A stretch of 38,500 nucleotides of DNA from Chrysomallon squamiferum (Eukaryota; Mollusca; Gastropoda; Neomphalida; Peltospiridae), in NCBI GenBank assembly GCA_012295275.1, contig CM022671.1, positions 26,430,322 through 26,468,821 on the forward strand. The letters are read 5' to 3'. Under the pieces are notes generated by a model, which saw nothing but the letters and a program-made list of their open reading frames with translations, made no database searches and was not told the DNA's origin. Position numbers and translations under genes: made by a program. Of the stretch, positions 9,420-21,540 are shown one piece after another; the stretch's first letter is position 1; every line of letters starts with the position of its first letter.

Positions 9420-10620
9420 ATTAATATTTGATAGAAACCTGTGAATGTTTAATACACGCCTGTTACTAAGATCGCATATCTTGCTTCTGTTTGAAGGACA
9501 CAGTGGTTACAGGAAACTAACAGATACATTGATGAATAGACATCCTGCCGCTACAGCTATTATATTAACTTACGGAGTTTGATAAATATTTGATTACCAG
9601 AATCATGTCACTACGCTGATCCTACGCTGATTTGGATAATAAACAGTTGTATTAAATCAAACAGGTTTGATGAATACAGTGCTGTTATTAAAATATCGTA
9701 TCATATCTGTTAAGATCATTGATACAACAGTTACATAAAGTTAAAGCATATTCTGATATATATTTGCTAATCCTGACATTAAAATGACTTTTATATACAT
9801 TGTGAGTACAAGTTGATGAACGTCTATTTAAAATAATTGTATTATTAAAATTTCATGTTTTATACTTTTATTTAGATTGTCAGTACAATTGTTATATAAA
9901 AAATTAAATACATTTTGATTAAAACAACCCTGTTATTAAAATGTCGCATCTTATTCTTATTTTGACTGACGATACACCTGCTATACAAAATTCTGCAAGT
10001 TTGATGAATATTTGATCAATAGAATACTAGCACTTCTATATATTTATGTCACTTATACTTTGATACAAGAGTTATATAAACTCAAAGAAGTTAGGTTGAT
10101 ATTTGAATAATACAAACCTATCACTACAATAAAATCATGCTACTTATATTTAAATAATACAACAATTATATAAAATCAAAGAAGTTAGGTTGATATTTGA
10201 ATAATACAAACCTATCACTACAATAAATTCATGCTACTTAAATCATATTTAAATAATACAACAGTTATATAAAATTAAAGAAGTTAGGTTGATATTTCAG
10301 TAACACAAACCTACCACCACTATTAATTCATTGGTCACTTATATTTAGAAGATGTGAGAACAGTTAACTAAAACTAAACTTATTGATAAATGTTTGATTA
10401 ACACAATCCTGTAAGAAAATCTCATATCTTACTTGTAATAAAATTGTTGTATAATTGTTACTGAGCACATTTGTTAAATATTTGGTTCTTGCAATCCAAT
10501 CCTCAGAACTTCAAATACACCATCTATTTAGTTTGCTGAAAACAAACAAAAACTATTACATAAAATAAAACACGTTTTGTGGATGTTTCATAAATACAGT
10601 CATCTCACTATAATGTCAAA
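9420..10620. repeat. Decayed tandem array, period about 95 bp, about 12 copies
   Basis: Units resembling TTGATATTTGAATAATACAA, then a CCTRTYACTA core, then ACAGTTATATAAAAT, recur roughly every 92-100 bp. The clearest copies have TTAGGTTGATATTT at about 10091, 10184 and 10284 and are nearly identical. Flanking copies back to about 9420 and forward to about 10620 are increasingly diverged. No unit has coding potential. Confidence 0.75.
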
Positions 10621-10942
10621 CTCAGTCGAGTTAACATCAGTGGTTTGACTGTTTATATAACCAAACTTTAAACTAGTTCTTAATGTAAATATAATAAATA
10701 TAAAAGAAGAAAAAAAAATCCGTCTATAAAAACCTATTAAAATGATGATGATGATGAATATATCCAAAAGGATAAACATGTATTTCTACCAAGGTTAATA
10801 CATTTGAATTACTTGGTTAAATGCACGAAGTATCAGAAATAAAAATAAACATGTTCATTTTTATGTGCACAAAAATACAAATATATACACAAACACGTGC
10901 ACATACAGTCACACATAAAAACGTACTTACATACTGACAGAA

Positions 10943-10981
<39 letters not shown>

Positions 10982-11600
10982 TAGTTAGGTAAGTATATAT
11001 ACACATGCATATATACATAATTCATATATAAATACATATCTGCGTATGTTTCTGTGTACATGTACATATGCATGCATGTATGTTTGTTTCTGTATTGTGT
11101 TTGATTCGCTAATTTACTTTCATTTGTTTTGAAAATGAAATCGTTTGTTGCTTGGATATTTCAGCGAAGTGAGATCAAATATTTTTAAATTTAAGAAAAC
11201 TACGTTCTTCGATCTAAAGAACATTAGAAAGGATTAGAAACTGAAAAACTGACAATGACAGAAAAAGGTTTTTCACTGAGTTTCGAGGTGTGTGAATACA
11301 GAGCACCCGCTGACAACGATTAGTTTTTTACATTGATCATTAAGTTTGAATTCAGATCAGAACAGCAGTCTCAGACTTTTCATTACGTGAGTGTAAACAT
11401 TATCACACGCAGAGTTTTTCTAATATAAAAATAATAAATAATTAACTATATAAAGTAAAATGTAACAGTGACAATGGAGACAATTTTGTTTTCAGAAACT
11501 ATACAAATAAAACGAGCAAAAATATTTCGTAGGAGAGAGTTTGAATAAACATTGTATATCTTAGGTACATAATGTATATAAAATTGTATATATTTATTAA
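10620..11600. other. AT-rich non-coding DNA with an ACAG microsatellite
   Basis: No gene is recognised. A pure ACAG tract occupies about 10938-10982, preceded by CA-rich and followed by TATG-rich sequence to about 11090. The rest is unremarkable AT-rich DNA. Confidence 0.7.
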
Positions 11601-12370
11601 CATAGACTTTTATTTCAGAATACTACAACAGAGTTTTCTTTTTCACGATTTTGTTATTGGTTAACATTTAAATATACCTTACAGCCGGATTAAGCCTTAA
11701 ACATTAACTTGAATCTAATTGTGACTGCAGTATTTGCCATTAATCGTTACAATAAAGTCAACGTTCTATCAAATTGTGATAAAGACATACTGTTATTACA
11801 ACAAAGTTTCTGTTTAGACGATTTCTGTATTGGTTAACGTTTAAAATTACATTACAATCTTTAACCATAATGTTAATATCACATACATTGAAATATTTGT
11901 TGTTTTTCATAGATCCAGAGTTTAATATTGTGGTAACAATAAAGCCTACATCTTGTCAAACAGTTACATCGACATATTGTTATTTCAACAAAAACTGTTT
12001 TTAGACTAATTCTGTATTGGTTAACATCTAAAATCACCTTTGTTTAACAATTATACGCGTGTAAACATTAACGTCAGTATCACTACAATAGTAATATTTT
12101 TGGTTTTTTAAAGAACCAGAGTTTAATAATATAGTTACGACAAAGTCAATATCTTATCAAACACTGGCATCGACATATTGTTATTACAACAGTTCTTCAG
12201 CTTAGATAAGTTTTTTTTTTTTTTTACTGGTTAACATTTAAAATCCCCTCGCAGTATTTAAACATTAGCGTTAATACTACTTAAATTTACTTGAATATTT
12301 GTTAGTTGTCATAGAAGCCGAGTTTAATAACACGGTTACAATAACTATTATATCAATAACGTGTTTCAAA
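11600..12370. repeat. Decayed tandem array, period about 175-210 bp, 4 copies
   Basis: A TGGTTAACRTYTAAA motif recurs with TTAAC at 11661, 11834, 12021 and 12231. Each copy continues with a CATAGA-CCAGAGTTTAATA segment and an ATCGACATATTGTTATTACAAC segment in the same order. The spacing resembles satellite monomers. No coding potential is seen. Confidence 0.75.
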
Positions 12371-13080
12371 TCTCTTATTTAGTTTAGTATTAGGAATCTT
12401 CTACAGATTCTTGACACATGGTCACATCAGTTAACTGATGGTTTGATCTCGCCTGGTATAACTGGTTGGTTAATACTTGGATCTGGAATATACACCCGAT
12501 CTGTCACTGATATCCTACAACACAGCTGTGATACACACACACACATATATAAATACACACTGACTGTGATGACTGCTGTATATCACAGTGTGATAATTAA
12601 TACTCGATAACACACAGAGACACACGCGTGTTCACTAATGTTTGCACGTATGGAAACCTGTATGTAAACTATTAACATGACAAACGATGTTTGCAGACAG
12701 ATCACTATTATAAAAGATACAAATTACTCATTTGGTCTCACAGAACAGTTGCATTAATATGTATCCGTTGTACTCTACAAATTAATAATGTCTGTTCTGT
12801 TTTAAAAAAAGAAAGAAAAGAAGATAAATATTTCGAATACAAATAGAAAACAATTTAATAATAAAAAAACCCCAATAATATTAGATTAGATCAGCAGGCA
12901 TTAATCTGTAATCTATTCCTGTCATATTTTTAACTTTTTTTCTTTTTTTATTTTTTTTTTTTTTTTTTTTAAAGACTATATAAACCCCCACGTCTTTACC
13001 TTTTTTTTTCAAATCCATTAACGTAAAATTAACGAGTTATACAACTCACATACAACGTGTGTAAGTTATCTCAGCAAGCC
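12370..13080. other. AT-rich non-coding DNA
   Basis: No gene is seen. A short CA tract near 12533-12546 is flanked by a weak inverted repeat (CTGTGATAC and GTATATCACAG). A poly(T) run lies at about 12942-12970. Confidence 0.65.
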
Positions 13081-13330
13081 AGTATCGTTTCGAGTGCTAT
13101 TTATGACAACAATACCTGTGGACAGAGCGCTTCATCTCATAAATAATGGCTTCTTTCTTCTCCGTACTGTTTCCATAGCAATAAGAGTAGCCTGCATTGC
13201 TAATGGCACGGCCATGATCCGGTTTCCCCTCATTAGCAAACATTCGATGACTTAAAACTCGGAAATGATGTCGCTGTTTTGACAGACCTACAGAACAGTT
13301 GTCACAATTGGACTGGAGTTTGCTATTTTA
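13080..13330. promoter_or_regulatory. Candidate cis-regulatory island with an RFX X-box-like site
   Basis: This is a non-repetitive block with balanced composition. GTTTCCATAGCAAT at 13169-13182 is close to the bipartite RFX X-box, with one non-consensus base at the end. TAAT/ATTA cores and ATTAGCAAAC (about 13232-13241) lie nearby. There is no extended open frame. The enhancer role is inferred. Confidence 0.35.
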
Positions 13331-14040
13331 TTTTAAGACTTTGTTATGAGATTATTCTAAAATATAAAATTTAGTTCATTTTGTACGTGGGATTTTATTG
13401 AGTTTGATAAGGATTCTCATGATTATGATTGTAGATATAATCACCATGGACATTGTCATCATGATAAACATCCCGTCATAATAATCACTATGAACAATAT
13501 CGATATATATATATTATTATTTCAGTAGATGATGTTAATATGTCAGAAGCTCATCTAAGTGACATAACTTACGTCGTATGTTTTATCAAACGATATTTTA
13601 TATAGTATTTTGTTTCAGCTACAGCTATTTTTCACAGAAAACCATCAGATGATGACAGCGATGCAAAACAAACCATAATTCTCGACATTGGTAAATGAAA
13701 CATTTGAAAAATATTCTTAAATAATCGAAACCGAGAATAATATGGCCTAGTGTATATAAACAATGATTTCTTCCTTCACACAATCAAAACATGACAATTT
13801 CTTATTTTACCCCCCTAAAACACACACATATAAACACTTACTTATGCCGAATCAAACACACAATTAATTAATTTATTTATTATTATTATTATCATTTATT
13901 TTTTTATATTTTTTTCTGGTCACGTAATGACGTATGCTTGTATTATAACATATAGATTTACAGTCATTCCGGCTGACAGAGTTGGCATTTAAAGAAGAGC
14001 TCGTCATATTTTCGTATAATTTTATTCAATAACTGTATTT
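13330..14040. other. AT-rich non-coding DNA
   Basis: No gene or strong repeat is seen apart from a short TTA tract near 13873-13890. Confidence 0.65.
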
Positions 14041-14155
14041 AGTTTCGTATTTGGAACTGCACTGGTTTTCCTTCGTGAGTCGGGGCCATCTGAGCACTTG
14101 TGACGTGAATCAAGTCCGCGTCATCCACTGCTACTGAAGATGTTTATTAATAACT
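14040..14155. promoter_or_regulatory. Small CpG-containing island with a CRE-like half-site
   Basis: About 110 bp of mixed-composition sequence contains TGACGTGA near 14101-14108, a CRE/bZIP-like site, within otherwise AT-rich DNA. The assignment rests on composition only. Confidence 0.2.
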
Positions 14156-14700
14156 GAACAACAGCAGCAACAACAGCACAAAAAATAGAAATCTTTCTGA
14201 AAAATGCAGCATAAAAGTAATTATTATTTTATATGTTTTACCATTATCATCATCATAATCAGCTGTGAAAATAAATCTGCTATTAAAAACATCTAATATA
14301 TAAGATGTAATATGCACTTCCATAATAGCTTGTCATATGTGTGTGTGTGTGTACACACACAAACATATATATTGACATGAGTATAAAACACTCACAAAAA
14401 CACACATAGCACATTTATTAATTTTCCTATTATTATACGTAATAATTTTGTTTTTCTCAGTTCCAGTACTTTTTTTTCGAACAATATTCCATATAAAGGT
14501 TACATAAATTTACCTTCTTATCATACTAATAAAGGTTACATTCATTTCACGTTTGTATTTTTTACGCATGGTTTTGCAAGGCATTTGTGAATTCAGTGAA
14601 TTTGATTAAGTCAAGCATAAACTGTTAATAATCTGACAAAGTTAAAAATATGACCTTTCAGATTTTTAAATACGTTTGAAAAACTGCTCTATCTTTGAAG
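14155..14700. other. AT-rich non-coding DNA
   Basis: No gene is seen. A short GT tract at about 14338-14352 is immediately followed by CA sequence, so the two can pair. Confidence 0.65.
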
Positions 14701-15545
14701 TATATGAGTAACCAAATGACAGTTATAGTAACAAGTGAAGCATTAAAGTAACAAGTAATAACTGTATTAAGGTGTAACCGGTTAATAACTGTACTAATGT
14801 GCAATCAGTACTATCTGTGTTAATGTCTGAGTAAACGATAATAATTGTAGTAATCTGTAACGTTTACTAAATGCACTGACATGCCAAGCATTGTACGGAA
14901 AACAAATAATATTTGTGCTAATATTTGTTAAAGTGATTAACAATAACTGTAACCAAGAGTAATTGCAGTAATGTGTGAAACTTCAGTTACCGATAATAAT
15001 TGTATAATCTATATTTATTTCTGAAACTATAATAATTAGTTATCTTGAAGATTTATAGTAATAAAAAGCGGTAATATGTAACCAGTAATAACTAAGATAA
15101 TCAGTAAATAATTAACATAATCAGTTAAATTACAGTAACCAGTATCAATTATTTCGATATTTGAAGATTTATGCTAACCAGTAATAATAGCAGTAGTATG
15201 TAACCAGTAATAACTGAAGTAGTGATAAAATGACGAACATAATCAGTAAAATAATGAAAAGAACCAATACAATTACAGCACTCTTTTTTATGTAAGAATA
15301 ACCAGTAACATTTATTTTAATATTTGAAGATTTATATAACCAATAATAATAGCAGTAATATGAAAAGTAATAACTAAAATTACAATAACGAATAATAACT
15401 ATTGAAGATTTACAATAGACAGTAATACTAGCAGTAAAATGTAAGCAATAATAATTGTATTAATCTTTGACGATTAGAGTAACCAGTCATAATTGTAATA
15501 ATCGTTGAATATTCTAGTGTAACCAGTAATAATTTTGGTACCAGA
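14700..15545. repeat. Decayed tandem array of AACCAGTAATAAYT-type units
   Basis: Variants of GTAACCAGTAATAACTGTAG recur more than 15 times over about 850 bp. A higher-order pattern adds GAAGATTTAT at about 15047, 15164, 15327 and 15403. The array is AT-rich and non-coding. A minus-strand open frame overlapping its end is incidental. Confidence 0.75.
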
Positions 15546-15970
15546 GTTTTGAATTTCATGTACTTTTTTGTTATCATATTATTAAAAAATATTTTATACT
15601 TTGTTAACAATAAAATTCACTTCTGTGTGAAAATTTCATTTACTTGACAAATCATGCACTAAATTATCTAAGTGAAAATTTATATAATCCCCAAAATAAT
15701 CGTTGTATTTAACTAATAATGTCTGTAGGTCATTTGGAAATATGAATTTTTTAAACTAATGTGAAATATTTATTATCAAGAACTTATTTAATCAGTTTTA
15801 TAATGAGGAATATACATTAATAATAAAGATAAGAAGTAAGTTAACCAGTTTAAAGTAATAATAATAAAAATAATAATAATATCTGAAGTATTAATAATTA
15901 AATTAAGCAGACTTCTTAAAAGTTTAATATAAATGAATAACAAGGGTATTAGAATCATATAATGGATGCT
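15545..15970. other. AT-rich non-coding DNA
   Basis: No gene is seen. Degenerate AAT trinucleotide sequence occurs around 15860-15880. Confidence 0.65.
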
Positions 15971-16081
<111 letters not shown>

Positions 16082-16679
16082 TGTATGTATGTATAACACG
16101 TACACAAGAAAATTCAATTAAACATAAAGATAATCAACTACATAACAGTTAACATCTATAACTATTTCCAATAATAACGAATGTTTTGTTTTAAACAATA
16201 ACAACTCATTCTGAACATTTGTACTGTTAGAAATACGTCTACAGTTTTTATTTAATACCTTCGCTATTGATATCTCTGTGTCATGTAGTCGATATATGCA
16301 CCAATAATGTTTCGTATTCAAAGAGACACTGAAATGGACTTATTACTGTGTTATCGCGAAAAACATTCGATCAACAACATACATAAAGATGCAATCTTTT
16401 CAATATACAGCCAGAATGATTTTCTACAAAGCCGACGTACAACATATGCTGCGAATATGTGACAAACATTGAGATTATTTTAAAAATATATGTATCTGAG
16501 ATATTTATTCGACTATTAGACGTAGATGAGAAAGCCGAAAAGAAAACTGGAACAAATCCCACCCACGTAATAACGATAGTTCCAGATATAGAAGAAAAAA
16601 AAATGTAATTACTGGCTGGTCAGTTGTAGGTTAAAAAGTTTTAAAATAAACCTTTTTTAATTAAAATGTCAAAGGGAGG

Positions 16680-16680
<1 letters not shown>
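16082..16680. other. AT-rich spacer between opposed CT and GA tracts
   Basis: Minus-strand open frames at 16118-16321 and 16371-16562 show no recognisable domain, signal or homology and are probably chance frames. No RNA gene is seen. Confidence 0.6.
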
Positions 16681-16765
<85 letters not shown>

Positions 16766-16795
16766 TTCAAGAGGAGAGAAAGAGAGAGAGAGAGA
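16676..16795. repeat. (GA)n microsatellite
   Basis: GGGAGGG leads into about 78 bp of pure GA. A GCGCTTCAAGAGG interruption follows, then another 25 bp of GA-rich sequence. It is in inverse orientation to the (CT)n tract at 15974-16063. Confidence 0.95.
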
Positions 16796-16799
16796 CCTA

Positions 16800-17580
16800 A
16801 CTGATGTACACAGACCTACTGATGATGTTTCTCAAATATGCAGCCTATTGATTATATAGTTAGGACTATCCGATGACTAACACAGGTGCTCACAGGAAAT
16901 GAATGCAAGAAAACATGCGCTGATGTCTTGGGAACCGGAAACTGTGATATACCTTCAAAGACATAATGTCGCTAATTTAATTAATACGCTAGACTAACTT
17001 CAGGTACTTTACTGAGGTGTTCCGGTACTTCATTGATCAAAATGAATGTATCTGATAATCTGTTCTTTGAACGGTTTTGTTGTGGTTTTAATGACCTAAA
17101 TACAGTTTTAAAAGAAATTAACAAATTTGTAAAGAAAGGTTATAATAATAACAACAACAGCAACAACAAAAATAATAAAGAGGATGCTGATCATGATGAT
17201 GATGATGACGATGACGATGATGATGATAACAACAGCAATGAGAACGAGAAAGATGATTATCAAAAAAGACAAGTTTATTTTAGAGAAAGTAACTTCATAA
17301 ATACATCGATGGCGTACGTTTGTTAATTTTCTCCCCTCTTCCCCAGAACTTTCTCCTATATTATTTCCTTAAGATTCTAAAAGCGTTTTTCTTTTAAATA
17401 CAGCATACTTTTTTACTTGTAATTTTTGAACGAATCGAAATCATAAGCCTCTTTAAAAAAAAAAAAAAAAAATTTAAAAATTTTAAAATATTTTAAAATA
17501 TTGATAATATCGTCTTTCTTTTCTTTCCTTTAAAAGCATTTAAACTAATTAACTTGAATGCATTTTTGTGAATTTATTCT
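16800..17580. other. Non-coding DNA with AAC and GAT repeats
   Basis: AAC/AAT trinucleotides at about 17140-17180 and GAT/GAC at 17185-17230 create an Asn/Asp-rich 97-codon frame with nothing else protein-like, so I reject it as a gene. Poly(A) lies at about 17454-17472. Confidence 0.65.
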
Positions 17581-18060
17581 TCTTATGCTATTCTTGAAGT
17601 CTGCTCCGCGTGTAATCGGATCAATGATGTAGACTCAGTGATTTTTATATTGTAAATACAATATTTATCTAAGCTTGTATACGTTTACTTGATTATAGAA
17701 TATTGTATTGATCCGCTGCGTTCGTGAGCAGTAGCCACTTGAGGATATTTGCACAAATATCTGTTTAACGAAAACCTCAATTAAATTGCATTTCCGGAGA
17801 AACATCGAGGAACTGTGTTTCGAAACTGCATCGATCGTGGCGAACAAACACACATGTATCAAAACATTGTGAGAGGAAAGTAATTTTGATAACAATTTCA
17901 CTGTCTGAGAGAAATATTTCATAATGGCGGCTGCTTGAAGCAGACGCGAAGCTCGTAGAGTCGTCTGACGTGGAAATTGAAACTGACATCGCGGTCCCAG
18001 AGCGGAATGTCTCACAGGATCTGACTGGCTGGCTGTAATGGGATAGTTTGTCACATGAAC
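17580..18060. promoter_or_regulatory. Candidate cis-regulatory island
   Basis: About 480 bp of non-repetitive sequence retains CpGs. It includes an imperfect palindrome ATATTTG-CA-CAAATAT at 17745-17760, AATTAAATTGCAT near 17780, paired CATTGT/AACAAT (SOX-like) cores around 17863 and 17891, and ATCGATCG near 17831. Two minus-strand frames overlap it in different registers without any recognisable domain. I favour a regulatory element over an exon. Confidence 0.35.
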
Positions 18061-18930
18061 GAGATTTTAGACCCTAAAATAAGTTTGAGATATAATACAA
18101 TAAACCAATAATATTAATTCAGAGATAACAGGCTGATGACGCACATGGTCTAATGTACAGTAATATCAACATCGATGTTTAAGTTTGATATATAAATTAC
18201 AGTGCCTGACGTTAAAGTGTGTTTAAGTATATATAACAACAGTCTGCTCGAATTTCGACGACGATGTATATGTCACAATATATATATAACAATATTTCTA
18301 ACAATATATATGAAATTGACGTTAAGATATTATATTATCTATCTATTTGTCTACATGTTCTACTATCTACACCATGAAAATACCTAGTTATTTCAATGAT
18401 TGTATGACAGCATAACTAAATAATAATACAACTACTGAAACTGCAAGTCATACGACTTCAGACCAGCCAGTTAAATATCTTTTCAGAGAAACAAAGATGG
18501 AAATGCCGATTATTTTCGCATACGTTCATAACAGTAGAGCTTGAGATGTCGCCTTTATATACAATTTGCATCGTAATGACTCTTCGAACAATAACAATTT
18601 TATGTTCTATTTCCAGATCAGAAGAATATCAACACCGTTAAGCTTTAATTTCAGACAAAAGAATATTTGAGCTTCTGGTTTATTAGACGCTATTGTTTTC
18701 TGGAAAGCTAAACTTCAACTTTAGACTAATTAAATTTTGTTTTATTATAAAAAAAAAAAAAAATAAATAAATTTAAAAAAAAACCCAGCTGTTAAAACCT
18801 ATGCCTTGTTATCGCAGTTTAAATGATCTTTGACCAGACGAGAAATGAAAGATGAATTTGCAATATTGGCGTGACTTTAATTTTAATCCAGTTTCGAAAA
18901 AATATCTTCAGTTTTGATAATTAGATGTCG
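18060..18930. other. AT-rich non-coding DNA
   Basis: No gene is seen. Poly(A) occurs at about 18749-18765. The 61-codon plus frame at 18202-18387 is Tyr/Ile-rich and looks incidental. Confidence 0.6.
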
Positions 18931-19160
18931 GCGTAAGGCAAATATCGAATCTGACCCAGATTTCCACCTGGGAGCTGGTGTTGGCAGATACGAATGAAAA
19001 CAATCAGATAAAAACACGATATTTTTGTTGAACGACAACATTAGAAATGCACTGGGTAAAACGCGCGATATGGATCAATCACTGGCGAGTTTGGAATAAG
19101 ACACGAGAACTGCGGAGAACGACAACAGATAATTCTGACCGTCGTGTTTATAATTAGTAA
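18930..19160. promoter_or_regulatory. Candidate cis-regulatory island
   Basis: A block of about 230 bp has higher complexity and CpG content, including CCACCTGG (E-box) near 18966 and GGTAAAACGCGCGATATGGATC near 19053. It ends sharply where the 40-bp tandem array begins. No open frame of note is seen. Confidence 0.3.
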
Positions 19161-19615
19161 CGATTTAACACAGAACATTGCTTTAAAAGTTTCGATAATT
19201 TCTTAAAACAGTACAATTTGCATAATGTAGTGTAACTTAAAAGTTACAGGATTTTCTTAAAATAGCATGGCTTAAAACCATTACCAAATATTCAAAGCTT
19301 TAAAATTTACAGGATTTTGTTTCTGTAGAACGTCTTTAAAATTTTACGTGATTTTCTTAATATAGCATGGCTTAAAGTGTTACATGATTTTCTTAAAACA
19401 GCGTATCTTAAAATTTTGCAGAATTTTTCTTTACATAGAACAGCTTTAGCATTTACAGGATTTTCTTTCTATAGAATATCTTCAAAATTTTAAAAGATTT
19501 TCTTAATATAGAATTTAGCTTTATAATTTACAGGATTTTCATGATATAGCATAACGTAATATTTTGCAGGATTAACTTAAAATGTGTATAGGTTTGTCTT
19601 AATATAATATGTTTT
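19160..19615. repeat. Decayed tandem array, period about 40 bp, about 11 copies
   Basis: Variants of GATTTTCTTAATATAGCATG followed by GCTTAAAATTTTACAG repeat across about 450 bp, with clear copies at about 19250, 19350, 19388 and 19497. The sequence is non-coding. Confidence 0.75.
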
Positions 19616-19805
19616 TCATTCGTCGTCCGGTACAAAGAAAAAACTTTTAGTACGTTAAAGTTTGCGTTTCTTTTGTCTAGCAGCATAGAAAAAACTTCTT
19701 GTTGAAAGTATGCATTTCTTTTGTCTCTTAGTATAGAATAATCTTTAACAAATCTACTCGTTGCTTTTGTCGTTCAGTATATAAAAAAAAAAAAAAAAAA
19801 AACAG
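19615..19805. repeat. Three-copy repeat, period about 50-60 bp, ending in poly(A)
   Basis: Three diverged copies share a core like GTTTCTTTTGTCTAGCAGCA followed by TAGAAAAAACTT, at about 19665, 19718 and 19753. The last copy ends in a poly(A) tract at about 19783-19801. Confidence 0.55.
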
Positions 19806-20115
19806 TTCATGCGAGTCACCGTGTCATGATGAACTAATGATTAGAAGTGAATTCAGTTTGAATAACATGATGAACTTCGTCCTCTGGGAGATGAAACTAG
19901 TTTAACTATGTAACGATTAATGACGACCGAAGGAAGACGACGACTCGAAGTTTCATAAAGGTTAGATCTATATCGAGAGAACCAGTGTCTGGACCACAAA
20001 ATGTCGCTTAGAAAATACGAGAGAATGATCTACGTCAGTGGGAATTATTTGTTTTTTTCTTTCGGCTTTGGACAAACTCGATGTTTTCCCATTCCAAACG
20101 TTGCTCAGAAAATAA
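19806..20115. promoter_or_regulatory. Candidate cis-regulatory island
   Basis: A non-repetitive, CpG-containing block lies between a poly(A) tract and trinucleotide repeats. ATGATGAACT occurs twice (about 19826 and 19869). No coding frame of note is seen. Confidence 0.25.
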
Positions 20116-20179
20116 TTTATGAATGAATGACAGATACAACCTTGTCACTACTAAAGCTGCACGTAATACCACTATAATG

Positions 20180-20335
20180 AGCAGTGTAGCACCACCGTCA
20201 CTTCAACTACTACTTCTGCTGCTACTACTACTACCACTACTACTATTACAACCGCTACCGCTACTACTACTACCACTATTGCTACCACTAACCACTAATA
20301 AAATTGCTTCTTCTTCTTTTTCTAATAATAATAAT

Positions 20336-20382
<47 letters not shown>

Positions 20383-20383
20383 A

Positions 20384-20414
<31 letters not shown>

Positions 20415-20416
20415 AT
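20180..20416. repeat. Compound (ACT)n-(AAC)n-(AAAT)n microsatellite
   Basis: ACT-type triplets (about 20195-20290) are followed by AAT then AAC triplets (20325-20384) and AAAT tetramers (20383-20416). The Leu/Asn-rich 87-codon frame over it is a repeat translation. Confidence 0.9.
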
Positions 20417-20419
20417 GTA

Positions 20420-21540
20420 TGTTTAGAAGTAGGTTGCTATTCGGAATCAGTGCAAATCTGTTGTTATTTTACGACAGCCCCAGAAACCAAGTTATCTTTT
20501 ATTTTTATTTCAGCATGCAAATAAACAATTAAGGACATTTAAAACAATTCATTGCAAGCTTTTATGAGTTTCTACAAGTTCTAAAACCAGTAAAGCAAAA
20601 TTAATTTGTGTTTTCCTTCAGTAAACGTTCAGGTAACTCAGTAAATGAGATCTGCTTAATATCGCTTTTAAAAAGTCGATTACAAAATAATAATAGTTTT
20701 TAATTAAATAAACACGACATGAAAGAAAGTACAAAACAGTTAAACTCCGCTTTCTTTTATAATAATTATTCTTTAAGTGATTAATTTCAGTTATAGGATA
20801 ATTTTGGATAATCAGTTCTGGAAACGAATAACAAAATGACACACACATATAAGAGACACACACGCAGGCACACACACGCAGGCACACGCACGCACGCAGG
20901 CACGCACACACACGCACACGCACACACACATTCACCTTATGGAAATCGAAATTATCTCTAAACCGAACTTATTTCTTGGTCCCGTGATCTACTCTGCGAA
21001 GAAACAATCGGCTCTTCTGGGTTTTTACTATATATTTTACAAACACACGTATACAAACAAAATTTTCATGTTTTAAACCTTGTTCTGTAACAGAAAGACC
21101 TATTTTCACATGTTGTGACGATATTTATATATAAAAAAAACCCCAAAACCTTTAGGTCAGTTATAAAATGCAGCATGTTTCTTGTAACTGACACCATTGT
21201 TATGACATTGCCTGAAAATATACACTGAAGTATTAGCATTCGTTGAGTCTCAGCTTTGTCCTCTATAAACCTTGTAACTAAATAAGTGAAATATAAACCT
21301 ACTGTGTCGTTTTCAAATGCTTTTTACATTTTTAATTAACTGTATAGAAATTCTCTATTGAAATTCAGATATGCTTTATCTATGGTAATTCAGTTTTTGC
21401 CAACTGAAAAATTTTTTCTTAATAAAATTAGTTTCATCTTGAAAGTTAAATATATCACATATCATCAAAGTACTTTTTTTCCCCAAAAAACTGTGATCCT
21501 TTCCTGGAACAGCATCAGTTTGGTACTAAGAACGTCACAG
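20420..21540. other. AT-rich non-coding DNA with a CA/CACG tract
   Basis: A degenerate CA/CACGCA tract lies at about 20839-20930 and gives a Cys/Val/Arg-rich minus-strand frame that I reject. The remainder shows no gene. Confidence 0.65.

Noticed and set aside
12485-12610. Weak inverted repeat around a CA tract
   Set aside because: The arms are short and interrupted; no terminal repeats or target duplications to support a MITE.
17033-17326. Asn/Asp-rich 97-codon plus frame
   Set aside because: The core is AAC and GAT repeat translation, with no recognisable domain in the flanks.
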